Positions 12,789-23,207 of a stretch of DNA of 64,000 nt are shown here, piece by piece (position 1 is the first letter of the stretch; every line of letters starts with the position of its first letter). Source of the DNA: Hevea brasiliensis (Eukaryota; Streptophyta; Magnoliopsida; Malpighiales; Euphorbiaceae); NCBI RefSeq assembly GCF_030052815.1, contig NC_079494.1:37248467-37312466 (forward strand). Reading direction: 5' to 3'. The position numbers and the translations under genes are program-made. The notes beneath the pieces are model-generated. The model saw only the letters and a program-made list of their open reading frames with translations. It did no database searches and was not told where the DNA came from.

Positions 12789-12819
12789 TTTCTCCCCCCA
12801 ACCCCCCCCCCCCCCCCCC
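12789..12819 (-). promoter_or_regulatory. Polypurine tract of B with an 18-G run
   Basis: Directly inside the LTR, the minus strand reads 18 G, then TT, then GGGGGG and AGAAA. The position is that of the plus-strand primer. The long G run is far beyond the AGAGGGGAAGAGT tracts of A and D and may be slippage expansion or an assembly uncertainty. Confidence 0.65.
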
Positions 12820-12890
12820 TTAAAATAAATTTCATCTCGAAATTTTACCTGGTATCAATCTCTAAATAGTTGTGGGTGCTATCTCCTTAT
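12820..12890 (-). pseudogene. Extreme 3' end of B pol
   Basis: The minus strand gives a degenerate tail with a PQLF-like stretch (CCACAACTATTT) and AAATTTCGAGATGAAATTTA, which matches the end of A pol and the linker before the polypurine tract (1395-1440). It was continuous with 36899-37150 before copia C inserted. Stops interrupt it. Confidence 0.6.
12886..12890. repeat. Target-site duplication of copia C (CTTAT)
   Basis: CTTAT directly precedes the 5' LTR; the second copy is 36894-36898, directly after the 3' LTR. The perfect match fixes both ends of C and shows they belong to one insertion. Confidence 0.93.
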
Positions 12891-15001
12891 TGTTAGTAGT
12901 ATACCCTAGAGCATATCATTTAGTATGTATCTTGTACATGTTTTTATTAATAAAAAGCATTTTCACTTTTTCGTTTACATAATATATTTATGTGTAATAG
13001 AAAAGGGCCATTGATATTTTGTTAGAAATTTTATTCTTAAGTTGTTAAGAATATGAGTGACAGTATTTCTAGCACAAAGTATCATAAATTAATTCACAAT
13101 TGAGGGTACTTCACAATAAGGACATGACTTATCTAGAAAAATTGTAATCATGTTTGTTCCCAAGTTATTTACATGAGATGTAAATAAGATGGAATGGTGA
13201 GTCTCATGCCATATAACAAATATGGTAGGCACTTATATATAATAAGTAGGTCGAACCAGTGACATTTATGACAAGCACATGGAGTTTACTCTTGCCAATG
13301 CATTGTCATAAATCATATCAGTGCATATAATCTTTAGACCTGAGATAGCACAGTTATCTTGTATGTAGGTGGTTTGAGTTTGATACTGCTTTCATACTTG
13401 TACTGTGTATGGGTATATGGGCGTGTGTTGGCTCCTACTAGTTATATATGGAGGTAGGTGTTGATCAAGATGGAATCTGTTACCCTAAGTAAATAGGGAT
13501 AAAATCCTATGTTCATTTAATTGTTCTTGATGTTTCAAGTTCCTGGCCAGGACAGATAGATTTATTCAGAAAAGAGTTTCTGATGAGAAAATCTTTTTAA
13601 TCAAGAACTGGAATTAAAAGAGAACATAATATTCATAGCAAATAGGGTTTGACATAAACCATGACTCCAGCTCAAATTGGGATTTTATAACAGAGAGATT
13701 CTAGTGCATGGTAACATATGATTATAGGTTCATTTAACGTAAACCTTATTACTAATTGGGTGGTCATGGCATGCTATGCTAGGTGTTAACCATGGTCTAT
13801 GAGGTGCATAAAATGATTTAGAGAAATCATTTATGGTAAGAAAGAGTTCTGATGATATTAAGAGTTGATATCATGTCTCATTGCCAATTAATGATGAGCC
13901 TAGTAAATCACACACATATACAAGTAATCACCAAATTAAATATAATTTAATTAATTAATTAAAGAGTTTAATTGATTAATTTAATAGGTTTGGTTTGCAA
14001 TTAGATTGCAAAGTCCCTAGCAAGGCTTGAAACCAAATGTAGGTTATTGGATGTATAGTATAAGTTAAATTTATATTTAAAGTGTTTAAATATGAATTTA
14101 ATTAATGAGAAATTAATTAATAGAGATTAATTAATTTATTTATATTGATATAAATTAATTAGAAAAAGAGAAATAATTATTTTGGGTTGAGAACTCAAAA
14201 TTAAGACACAGGGGTATTTTGGTCATTTCACATGGTGACATGTGGCACCATGAGATGGCGACACAAGGCACTACACATAAGCTTGCCATATGTCTTTTAA
14301 TAATGTAAGATGATCAAAGTTAAGATTAAATATAGGTTTGACACTTAGCACAATGTGATTGGGTCAATTAAACCTAGAGCTAATCAAAAGGTGACATGTG
14401 GCAAGGGTTTTAAGTGGTGACCTAGCTATATAAGTATAAGGATGAAAGAACAAAAACACAAGCTGCCATTCTCTTTTTGTGCCGCCACCCTTGGCTACCC
14501 TCTCCCCTCTTCTTCTTCATCTCTCATCAATTCAAAGAGATTAGCAAATAATCTCTTGAATTAAAAAATAATAGAAATTGTTTCTAGTGTCCAATTTACA
14601 TCTGCAATCTCTCAAAAGGCAAAACTTGATTTTCTAATTCATAGAAAAAGCTTTAGAAGCTGTTCAAGGGCTGTCATAGGTGATCTTGGTGTGGACAAGC
14701 TAGAGGGATAACATCTGGTGTTCTAAGACGCATCCCAAAGGTGCCAAACACACTGCAGTACATTAAAAGGTTAGTGCACTTGTTCTTGAACTAATCTAGG
14801 GTTCTAATGAATTAATCTATTAATTCTAAAATCTTAAATGGCAAATGTAGATCCAAAAATATATTAAAAGAGTTTTAATATGCTGTTTATCATTGAAATC
14901 AAATAAATAAAAATAAATCTTGCATGATGCATGTGACCCTAGATGAAAATTTTTAAATTTCAATTATCTAAACTTGTGTTTTTAATGCTTTCGCTCCTTC
15001 A
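12891..15001 (+). repeat. 5' LTR of copia C
   Basis: It starts TGTTAGTAGTATACCC and ends GCTCCTTCA. It aligns over its full length with 34783-36893, differing by scattered substitutions. A TATA box lies at 14427-14434 and a pyrimidine-rich stretch follows at 14500-14525, so U3 would be about 12891-14460. Confidence 0.94.
14427..14434 (+). promoter_or_regulatory. TATA box of copia C 5' LTR
   Basis: TATATAAG, followed 25-35 bases later by the sequence where transcription should start (near AACAAAAACACAAG). It is conserved in the 3' LTR at 36317-36324. Start site inferred from spacing only. Confidence 0.65.
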
Positions 15002-15003
15002 AT

Positions 15004-15016
15004 TGGTATCAGAGCC
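15004..15016 (+). promoter_or_regulatory. Primer-binding site of copia C
   Basis: TGGTATCAGAGCC lies two bases after the 5' LTR end and is complementary to the 3' end of initiator-Met tRNA. Confidence 0.93.
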
Positions 15017-16617
15017 ACTATATTTGCCATTTAGATTGTTCAATATGAGATTTAATTGTGTGATTTGATCAAAAGTTGATCAATTCATTGCTGGTTGGAT
15101 TCATCAAGATGGCGGCATTGTGAGTGCACCATGGGTGCGCATGGCTTTAAGCCATTTAAGTGGTGCGCATTAGTCCTTTGGTTCTTTGGGTAATCTTTGT
15201 GCAAGTGTTGTATGATTTGTCTATTTTATGTCTAATTAAATTGTTTTATTAGTGTTTTAATCACACAATTAAATTTTGATTCAAATATAAAATTTTTAAA
15301 TTTGTTTGAATTTGATTCAAAGCTGAATTTTCAAATTTGTTTGAATGTGATTCAAAGCTGAATTTTTAAATTTGTTTGAATGAGATTCAAATCTGATTTT
15401 TTAAATTTGTTTAAATTATATTCAAATCTAGATTTTTAAGTTGAATATGAGATATTCAATTTAATTTAAGTATATATGTTTTATTTAAATTGTTAAATAG
15501 TGATATGCATGATAGATGATCATGGACTATAAAAGACCAATGTGGTTGGATTTATTTCATTTATGTTTCTTTGGGATCGTAAATTAATTTATTTATTTTA
15601 ATTTATTTTTGGGCATGTATTATTAAGGTTGTAATGATTTTGGATTGTAATTTCATTTATTTAGTTTTTGTAAATTCGCCTTGGTATGCCAAGGATTACT
15701 ATGTAATTGGATTGCAAGAAGATCAAAGAGGTCAAGAGCATTGGTGGGACCAGTGGGAGGAATTCAAGATCAAGTGTTGATTATGTACTCCTTCAGCAAC
15801 TCTTGTAAAATGAATGAATGAAATGCACCTAGGAATGCCCTGATTCAATTCTTGGTGGCTCAGAATTGAATCCCTTAGAAAGTCCATGATCATGCCATAT
15901 TTACTGTTTATCCATGAATGCATGAGATGTATGGGAATGTATGCAACTATATGATATATGCATGCTAAATAGATAATGTGCAAAGTGAGACCTTAATAGT
16001 AATTAGGACGACCACAAAATCTTCCAAACAAAAGATTAAGTTGGAAATGCTATAATTAAAATAATTATAACATGGGCCCTCCATTGAGGCAATTATTTTA
16101 AGAAATTTTAAATACTTGCATAAGATGCAATTAATTTAAGAGATTTTCTTAAGAATAATTGTTAAGCATGAGATGTTGTAAATATGTAAATGGTTTGGTG
16201 GCCAATAATGGATGTGCCTGAGGACATTAAAATTATTTGCATGTTTACTGGCTCAATGGGATCAACTTAACAAATGCAAGATAAGTCAATAATGGATATG
16301 CCTGAGATTTTGAGTATTAGGGGCTAGGTAAAGGATTGAACCTCACATGAGATGTGATGGGCAAGGAGTTGCTCACTTATAGTTTATTGTGATTCCAATA
16401 ATGGATGTGCCTGAGGATGATTAATAGGATTATAAGAATTCAATCACCCATTAGAAATCCATCCAACTAGGATTTCCGTTTTCTACTTTGGAAGTGTAGG
16501 ATTCGCTAAGTTAGTGAGAGGACCAATTTGATTAAAAGACCATAATCATTTTAGTTAATTACATGATATATTTACTAATTAATCTGGTTATTTTCTACAG
16601 TTAAATTTCTGATAATA
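15017..16617 (+). other. Untranslated leader of copia C
   Basis: A long stretch of 1.6 kb between the primer-binding site and gag with no coding frame I can support. It holds a 35-bp tandem array (15278-15450) and three spaced copies of a 19-20 base phrase, CAATAATGGATGTGCCTGAG, at about 16204, 16287 (one base different) and 16396. A packaging signal would be expected in such a leader, but I cannot identify one. The minus-strand frame at 15732-15983 is a chance frame. Confidence 0.75.
15278..15450 (+). repeat. 35-bp tandem repeat, about five copies
   Basis: Units start with GATTCAAA or a variant at 15278, 15314, 15349, 15384 and about 15418, so spacing is 36, 35, 35 and 35. Each contains TTTAAATTTGTTTGAAT or a close variant. 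The last unit is the most diverged. Confidence 0.85.
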
Positions 16618-17460
16618 ATGAGCACAGAACAATCACACCATCCAATATCTTAGCAAGCATGCTTGATCGCAATAGGTTGACAGGACCTAATCTGTCTAAT
16701 TGGCTAAGAAATTTGAAACTTGTCCTGAACCTTGAACATATAGGATATGTTCTAGACTCAAATGTTCCTGGTCCCTTGCCTCCAGAGGCCACTCCAGAGG
16801 AACATGAAACTTTGGACAAGTGGAAGGAGCATGATATGAGAGCTAAGTGTTACATGCTTGCTTCTATGAGTAATGAGGTACAGAAGCAACATGAAAATAT
16901 GCAGAGTATGAGTGAGATCCTCTTTCACCTACAAGAGTTGTATGGTGACCACAGCAGGAATGCTAGGTATGAGATATCTAGACAGCTGTTTCGTATGAGG
17001 ATGTCTGAGGGACATAATATTGGGGATCATGTCCACAAGATGATTTGGCTTATTGAGTAGCTAGAACACCTTAACTTTAACATGAATTTCCAACTGCAAA
17101 TGGATTTGTGAGTCATTTGGGAATTTTGTGACAAATTTCTATATGACTAAACAGGAATGCACCTTGGCTGGTTTACTCAACATGTCGGTTATTGCCCAAA
17201 AGAATATGTCGGGCAATAAATGGAAAGAGGTAGTTTTGATTGCATCTTCTTCTGGAAAGTCTAACAAGAAGAAGAGCAATAAGAAAAAGAAACATCAGAT
17301 TCCTGGTCCTTCAAAGAAAATAGCTAAATAGAAAAGAAAGACTAAAGCTGATGGAGGTAAAGGAAAGTGTTTCCACTGCCAGCAGGATGGGCACTGGAAA
17401 AGGAACTGCCCAGAGTATCTTGCTTCTCTGAAGGACAAGAAGGATACACCTTCGAAAGGT
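16618..17460 (+). pseudogene. Copia C gag
   Basis: Gag builds the particle. The expected start is ATGAGCACAGAACAATC at 16618, but an indel within the next 40 bases moves the frame; the main frame runs from ILASMLDRNRLTGPN (about 16647) to 17060. Recognisable copia gag phrases are NWLRNLKLVLNLE, DMRAKCYMLASMSNE and ARYEISRQLFRMRMSEG. A TAG at 17058 follows MIWLIE, and a second TAG at 17329 follows KKIAK. The C-terminus has the zinc knuckle CFHCQQDGHWKRNC (C-X2-C-X4-H-X4-C) at about 17368-17409. A minus-strand frame over 16601-16819 is its shadow. Confidence 0.87.
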
Positions 17461-17671
17461 ATGTCCATATCTTGTTATTTAGATTCTGATGATAATAATA
17501 GTTCATCTACAGCTTGGGTTTTAGATACTGGTGCCAGTTCTCACATTTCTTATGATATGCAGGAACTAGTAAATAGTAGCAGCTTGCTTTCTCGAGATGT
17601 TAGAGTCCGGATTGGCAATGGCTCAACTGTTGAAGCTTTAGCCATAGGATCTAAATCTTTTTACATGTTTG
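17461..17671 (+). pseudogene. Copia C protease, 5' part
   Basis: Aspartic protease that cleaves the copia polyprotein. AWVLDTGASSHIS at 17512-17550 holds the D-T-G-A active site. The frame stays open to 17671 (KSFYMF), where solo LTR E interrupts it. The continuation resumes after E at 21327 in the right phase (GHVMCLDNILYV), with only the 5-base duplication GTTTG added. Confidence 0.88.
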
Positions 17672-19149
17672 TGTAACACCCCCGTTTGCATAGCCTGGTA
17701 GATTTCACTGTTCCGGTGACCAGTGTCGGTTCGGACAATTAAGGAGATTAGAGCCACATTTAAGACAACAGGAGAAGCCATAAACACAAATAATTAGTAA
17801 TGTTTAATTAGTTAACTACAGATAAGAAAAACAGAACATAAGAGGTTAAACGAGCCGAGAGTCACAGCGATGAGTGACCTCCTCGGGAACGACTGCGAAG
17901 TCGTTTTAAACTCAAATTTCGAACCGTAAAAAGTGACGCTACGGTCCTTAGGACCCTTATGGACACAGTGGAAAAGAGAAAATCACGAAAAAGAGCTGTT
18001 AAGTCAGTCAAATAATTAGGTCAGGGAGCCGGAAGAAATATTGGATTATTTGCAAACCGGGATGAACCGACGAGGGGCAATTTGGTCAATTGACCCCGAG
18101 AGCTGACTCCTGACCTAACTGTCAAATAAAATCGGAGAAAAGAAAATTTCGGAATCGAGAATTAAATTAAAGAACTAATAGAAAAAAAAAAGAAAAAAAA
18201 AAGAAGAAGAAGATAGAAAAGTTAAAGATGATGACATCATGAATGATGTCAATAAGAAATTAATTAAGTTATTTATTAAATGGGATTTTGTGGTCTTCCA
18301 TCAACTAAAATAAATTAAGAAAAGAAAAAAATTAACAACAAAAAGTCATCTTCATCTTCTCAAAAACGTCACTCTCTTCTCTCCCTCACAAAACCACCAT
18401 GAAAGCTCATTTTTGAGCTTGAAAAACTAAAATCCAACCATACAAAATTGTCCTACCATAAGTAGACCTTGTTTGGGCAACTAAGAAAGAAGATTCAAGG
18501 AAAAGAAAGAAAAAAAAATTTGAAGAAAAGGAGGAAGAAAATTCTGCTCAAGGTATAGTACTATAAACTTCAATTTTTATTGTTTAATTAGTGTTAGTGT
18601 GGCATCAAGAGCTTGTAAATAAACTTGAAATGAAATAAAATCATGGGAGAAGGACTAAACTGAAATTTTGGCTTGGTTGATGGGAGTATGATTGGTATGG
18701 TTTGATGTGTTTAAAGGGAATTAAAGATGTTAATAAACTTACATAAGTATGGTGTTAAGATGGAAATGCACCAATTGTGATTGAATGAGTGAGTTAGGGT
18801 TTCAATGCTAGGGTTTATGAACCAAAATTTGGAGAAATGCATAAATGGCATGTTTAACCTATTGTGAAATGAAATAATGGTCAATTATGACCAAATAACT
18901 TGTGTGGGAATGATAGGAATGAAAACTAAATTCGGAGGTAAATGGTCATGCTGCTGGCAGCATGACCAAACCCACTTTGAAGGACCAAAACTCAAATTTT
19001 ACAAGTCCAATTGATATGCCACCAATTGGAGATGAAAATAGACATAAAAGATCACAATTTTAATTAAGGAACCATGGCCAAAAACTGACCAAAACTTGGT
19101 GAAACAATTGACCAAAGTGAGTTGATAGCAGGCTGCCACTGCACTAAAC

Positions 19150-19182
19150 TGACCAAATGAACAGTAACTGTTCATTTGGTCA
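19150..19182. repeat. Perfect 33-bp palindrome in LTR E
   Basis: Arms TGACCAAATGAACAGT and ACTGTTCATTTGGTCA flank a single A. It overlaps the start of the first CATAACT internal repeat. The K copy at 61939-61971 has one mismatch. Confidence 0.9.
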
Positions 19183-20616
19183 TAACTCGAGCTAGGTAGG
19201 TCAAATTGACCTGAAATTTTACCAGCAATTAGATATGATATAGACCTAAAACTTTCATGAAGAACACCAACTCAAATTAGGCCATTAACCCTTTCAAAAT
19301 CATTGAGCAAAATTAAATTACTGTACTGAGATTCTGCAGAATTTTCATTGAGCAGCAATGTTTGGATGGCTATAACTCTCTCTAGAAAACTCGGATTTAG
19401 GCGATTCTTGAACCGATGGAAACCTAAGACATAGTACAACATTTCATATGAAGAAAGTGAGACCAAATTATGAACTTAACTTGATCAAATTATTAACCAA
19501 AGTTGGACCAAAAATCTGCCAGCACCAAAATCTCAGTATGAACAGTACACGTGAACAGTAAACTTATTTTGGCCATAACTTGAGCTACAAAACTCCGATT
19601 GAGGTGATCCAAAAATGAGAATACACTTAAGACAATAAGGAACATTTTCTATGAAGGAAGTTTTGTCAAATTCCAACAGTAGACTGACCAATAAAACAGT
19701 TCAACTTCGGAGAACAAAAACCGAAAATTGACAATTTTGCCAAAATGACCTAAGCTTTAAACAAATGACCAAAACCAACAAGTTTGGTGACCAAAATGTG
19801 GTATGTGGGTGAAGTTGGAGTTCCCATACCCATTAAGCCTTAGAAAGTCAATAATTTGACTTGAATAGTGCAGTGAATAGTAACCCGAAACACAAAATTT
19901 CGAGAACGTCGAATTTAACACGTTAGAGCTAGGTAAATGTGAAGTTAAGTTTATTTTGGATTTATTTTAAGTTTTAGTACTGAAACATTGGAAAATTTCG
20001 TGTTTCAGTGGAAAAGAATACCGGGACAGAACCCGAGGAGTCGAGTCAAGGCCAACAAAGCGACTGCTTGAGGTTTGTGCACAACATATACTTTTATAAT
20101 CATCTTTTGCATATCGTTTTGAATAATATGAAATATTGGATTATGGCATTTTTATGATGTTTGATCTAAATTATTGAAAGTTATTATGTATATTTGAAAA
20201 GACAATGTTTAGCAAATTGTTAAGATAAGTTTTGAAACCACAGTGTCATGACCACATATTTGAACACCTCACTAGCACGACTAGTGGTGGTCATTAGTTT
20301 TGAATTTTGATTCCTTCTCCGAGAAGTGTTGAGGTGTGCCAGTAGAAGAGGATGTGAATGGATATCCATATATGTGAGCTAGCTAGCCTTGTGATATGAT
20401 TTCTCTTTAGTCTCTGGCTATTGAGATTCTATTTGTTTCGAATGGCGTGATCTAACTGTGGGTTTTATGAAATGTGTTTTGATACTTTGAAATGAACTTG
20501 GTTTACATGTAAAATCTTACAATGCATGATTGTATTTAATTTTCATGTTTAGCCAAATTTTTGAATGAATGTGCTTTAAGTTTTGCATAAAGATTATTTT
20601 AGTATATTGTGCACCA

Positions 20617-20693
20617 CTGAGTCCTAGTACTCAGCGATAGCTTTTATTGCTGTCGCAGATACAGAGACTAGAGGAGCAGCAGACTGAGCTGCT
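20617..20693 (+). other. Three-hairpin module in LTR E
   Basis: Hairpin 1 CTGAGT/ACTCAG (20617-20634), hairpin 2 GCGATAGC/GCTGTCGC with a 7-base loop and one G-U pair in the sense RNA (20634-20656), hairpin 3 AGCAGC/GCTGCT with loop AGACTGA (20675-20693). The module lies about 630-700 bases before the LTR 3' end. Confidence 0.8.
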
Positions 20694-21326
20694 GAGGTGT
20701 GAGAAGCTACCAGCCTAAAGTTTTCGGGTATAATTTATACCCTAACTGTAAATATTTCTTTTGATGTATATATTGCACATAAATGTATAGACATGTACAT
20801 GGGTCTTGAGCAACTTGTACAAAGTTTGTATAAAAGTTGTAATAAATTTTAATTTGGACTTTTTGAATGTAAATTTTAGTATGATGAATATATAAATTGT
20901 TTATCTTGAATGGAATATGAATAAATGATATTGATGGACAGTATTTTGAGAATTTTTGAACTTGTGAATTTTGAGAAATTGGTTGAGATTGAGTATGAAT
21001 TTGAAGCAGTGGTTAGATAATTATTGGAAGTGCTTTTATTTCAGGTATTTGAAGAACGGTTTTCTCAAAATACAGAGGAAACTCTGTCAAAATTTTTATA
21101 AGATTTGCGGAAAACTAAAATGGCCAAAAATATTAATTAGTTTTAATTTCAACTAAATGTTTTAAATACTTATTAGAAATGCTCACCACTTGTCAAAGAT
21201 AAGAAAATTGTTTTAAAATCCCTTGTAGGGTACTTAATGAGTTATCGGTAGGTGAAGTTCGGTAGTTCATTAGGTATTCTACGGGATCATGTTATGCCTT
21301 ACAGAGGGGTAAGGTGTGACAGTTTG

Positions 21327-22432
21327 GACATGTTATGTGTTTAGATAATATTTTATATGTACTTGATGCATTTAAGAACACCATTTCTATATCTACTTTG
21401 ACTAGAAATGGCTATGAATTTCAGTTCACAGATGATGTTTGCAATATTTATTTTGGAAATAAATATGTTGGTTCGAGTTATATAAATGATGGTCTTTATT
21501 ATTTGGATAATAATAACAAACACAAGATGAATGCAAGTGATCTAAATGAATGCAATGATATGGTGAAAATCAACTCTAGTTCAAAATATATTTGGCACTT
21601 AAGGTTAGGTCATGTTGCAGAAGATAGGATTGCAAAACTGGAGAAAATGAGGATTTTATCCTCATTAGGTTTTGGACCTTCTCTAACTTGTGAATCCTGT
21701 CTTCAAGGCAAAATTACTAAATCACCCTTTGTTGGACAAGGACTGAGAGCTGAAAATATTTTGGATCTTATACATAGTGATGTATGTGGTCCATTTAAAA
21801 AAATGGCTAGAGATATTTTTCATTACTTTATTACCTTTACTGATGATAAATCAAGGTTTGGGTATTTGTATTTGATGAAATACAAACATGAATCCTTTGA
21901 AAAGTTCAAAGAATTTAAATCTGAAGTAAAAAATCAAACAGGAAAGAGTATTAAAGCTCTTCGATCAGATCGTAGAGGTGAATACTTGAGTATTGAATTT
22001 GATGAATACTTGAGAGAGCACGGCATTGTTTCTCGGATGATTCCTCCAGGAACACCACAGCTGAATGGTGTATCTAAAAAGAGAAATCATACCCTATTGG
22101 ATATGGTAAGTAGTATGATGAGCTATACTGATATGCCAATCTCCTTTTGGGGATTTGCATTAGAATCAGCTTTGCATATTCTGAATAGGATTCCATCAAA
22201 ATCAGTATCTTCTACACCTTATGAGATATGGCATGGAAGAAAATCAAGTCTTAGGCATGTCAAGATTTGGGGTTGTCCAGCTTATATAAAAAAGTTGAAC
22301 ACTAATAAATTGGAAACCAGATCAGAAAAGGGTCGATTTGTTGGATATCTAAAAGATAGTTTTGGATATTATCTTTATTTGCCTACATCACAAAAGGTTG
22401 TGATAAGTAGAGATGCCACATTTCTTGAATAA
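21327..22432 (+). pseudogene. Copia C integrase
   Basis: The frame continues the protease after solo LTR E. Numbering from ATG 21335, the zinc region has WHLRLGH (His88, His93) and CESC (Cys119, Cys122), as in the copia pre-integrase domain. The core has HSDVCGP (Asp149) and LRSDRRGEY (Asp212). At the place of the third catalytic residue, 36 residues on in a D-X35-E spacing, the sequence reads NGVSKKRN with Lys248 where copia elements have Glu (NGVSERRN). Then come SFWG and HVKIWGCPAY. The frame is open to a TAA at 22430. The Glu-to-Lys change alone should abolish strand transfer. Confidence 0.92.
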
Positions 22433-23207
22433 CAGTTTGTTCAAGAAGGAGGTGAAGGAAGGCAAATAGAATTAGAATTGGAGAATTCTGACCAGCCAAC
22501 AAATCAGATGAATATAAATCTATCTAGTCAATCTACACCTATTGATGAAACATCTACAGCTGTTCCTCACAGAAAAACCAGGGTATCTCACCCACCAGTG
22601 AGATATGGTTTCCTTTATGAAGAAGAACAAGAGTTGTCTACTCATGAAGAAGTTGATCATGGAGATGATCCACTTACCTATGAAGAAGCTATATCAGATA
22701 TAGACTCTTCAAAATGGATTGATGCTATGAAATCTGAGATTGATTCCATGTATAAGAATCAGGTTTGGGATCTTGTTGACCCACCTAAAGGTATTGTACC
22801 TATAGGGAACAAATGGGTTTTCAAGAAGAAAATTGGTTCTGATGGAAAGGTATAGACCTATAACGTAAGGCTAGTAGTGAAAGGGTTTCGCTAAAGGCAA
22901 GGAATCGACTATGAATAGACTTTCTCGCCTGTTGCCATGCTTAATCCATTTAGGATTCTATTAGCAATAACTGCATACTATGAATCCCAAGATGGTTCCA
23001 AAGTGCGCAAGCTAAAGTGATCCATTTATGCACTAAAACAACCTTTAAGGAGTTGGAACATCCAATTTGAAAAAGCCATTAAGTCATTTGATTTTATCAA
23101 AAATAAGGATGAGCCATGTGTATACAAGAAGGTTAGTGATAGTGCTATCACTTTTCTTGTCTTATATGTGGATGATATTCTGTTGATGGGTAATGACACA
23201 GGTATAT
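22433..23207 (+). pseudogene. Copia C integrase tail and reverse transcriptase, 5' part
   Basis: After a stop at 22430-22432 the frame continues through the variable linker to RT: YEEAISDIDSSKWIDAMKSE, NQVWDLVDPPKG and NKWVFKKKIGSDGKV, then a TAG at about 22853. RT remnants follow in mixed frames, including VKGFR, TFSPVAML and a jump near 22985. There the motif holding the first catalytic aspartate (the DVKTAFL region) is missing, by a deletion of roughly 90 bp. The frame resumes at SIYALKQPLRSWN and reaches FLVLYVDDILLMGND, so the YVDD box is present. Gypsy D cuts the gene at 23207. Confidence 0.87.
23203..23207. repeat. Target-site duplication of gypsy D (TATAT)
   Basis: TATAT precedes the left LTR of D; the second copy is at 33909-33913. 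Removing D and one copy restores the copia RT frame. Confidence 0.92.

Larger units (their letters stand above)
17672..21321 (+). mobile_element. Solo LTR E (family 1, 3650 bp)
   Basis: It runs from TGTAACACCCCCG to GGTGTGACA and is flanked by the perfect duplication GTTTG (17667-17671 and 21322-21326). There is no interior, so it arose by recombination between the LTRs of a full element. Three degenerate repeats of about 190-205 bp start near 19182, 19371 and 19575, each with a form of CATAACT and a later GAAGAACA/GAAGAAAG/GAAGGAAG phrase. It carries a 33-bp palindrome and the three-hairpin module. Its segment 20090-20600 is unlike that of every other family 1 LTR here. Frames at 19272-19466 and 20971-21156 are chance. 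Confidence 0.95.
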
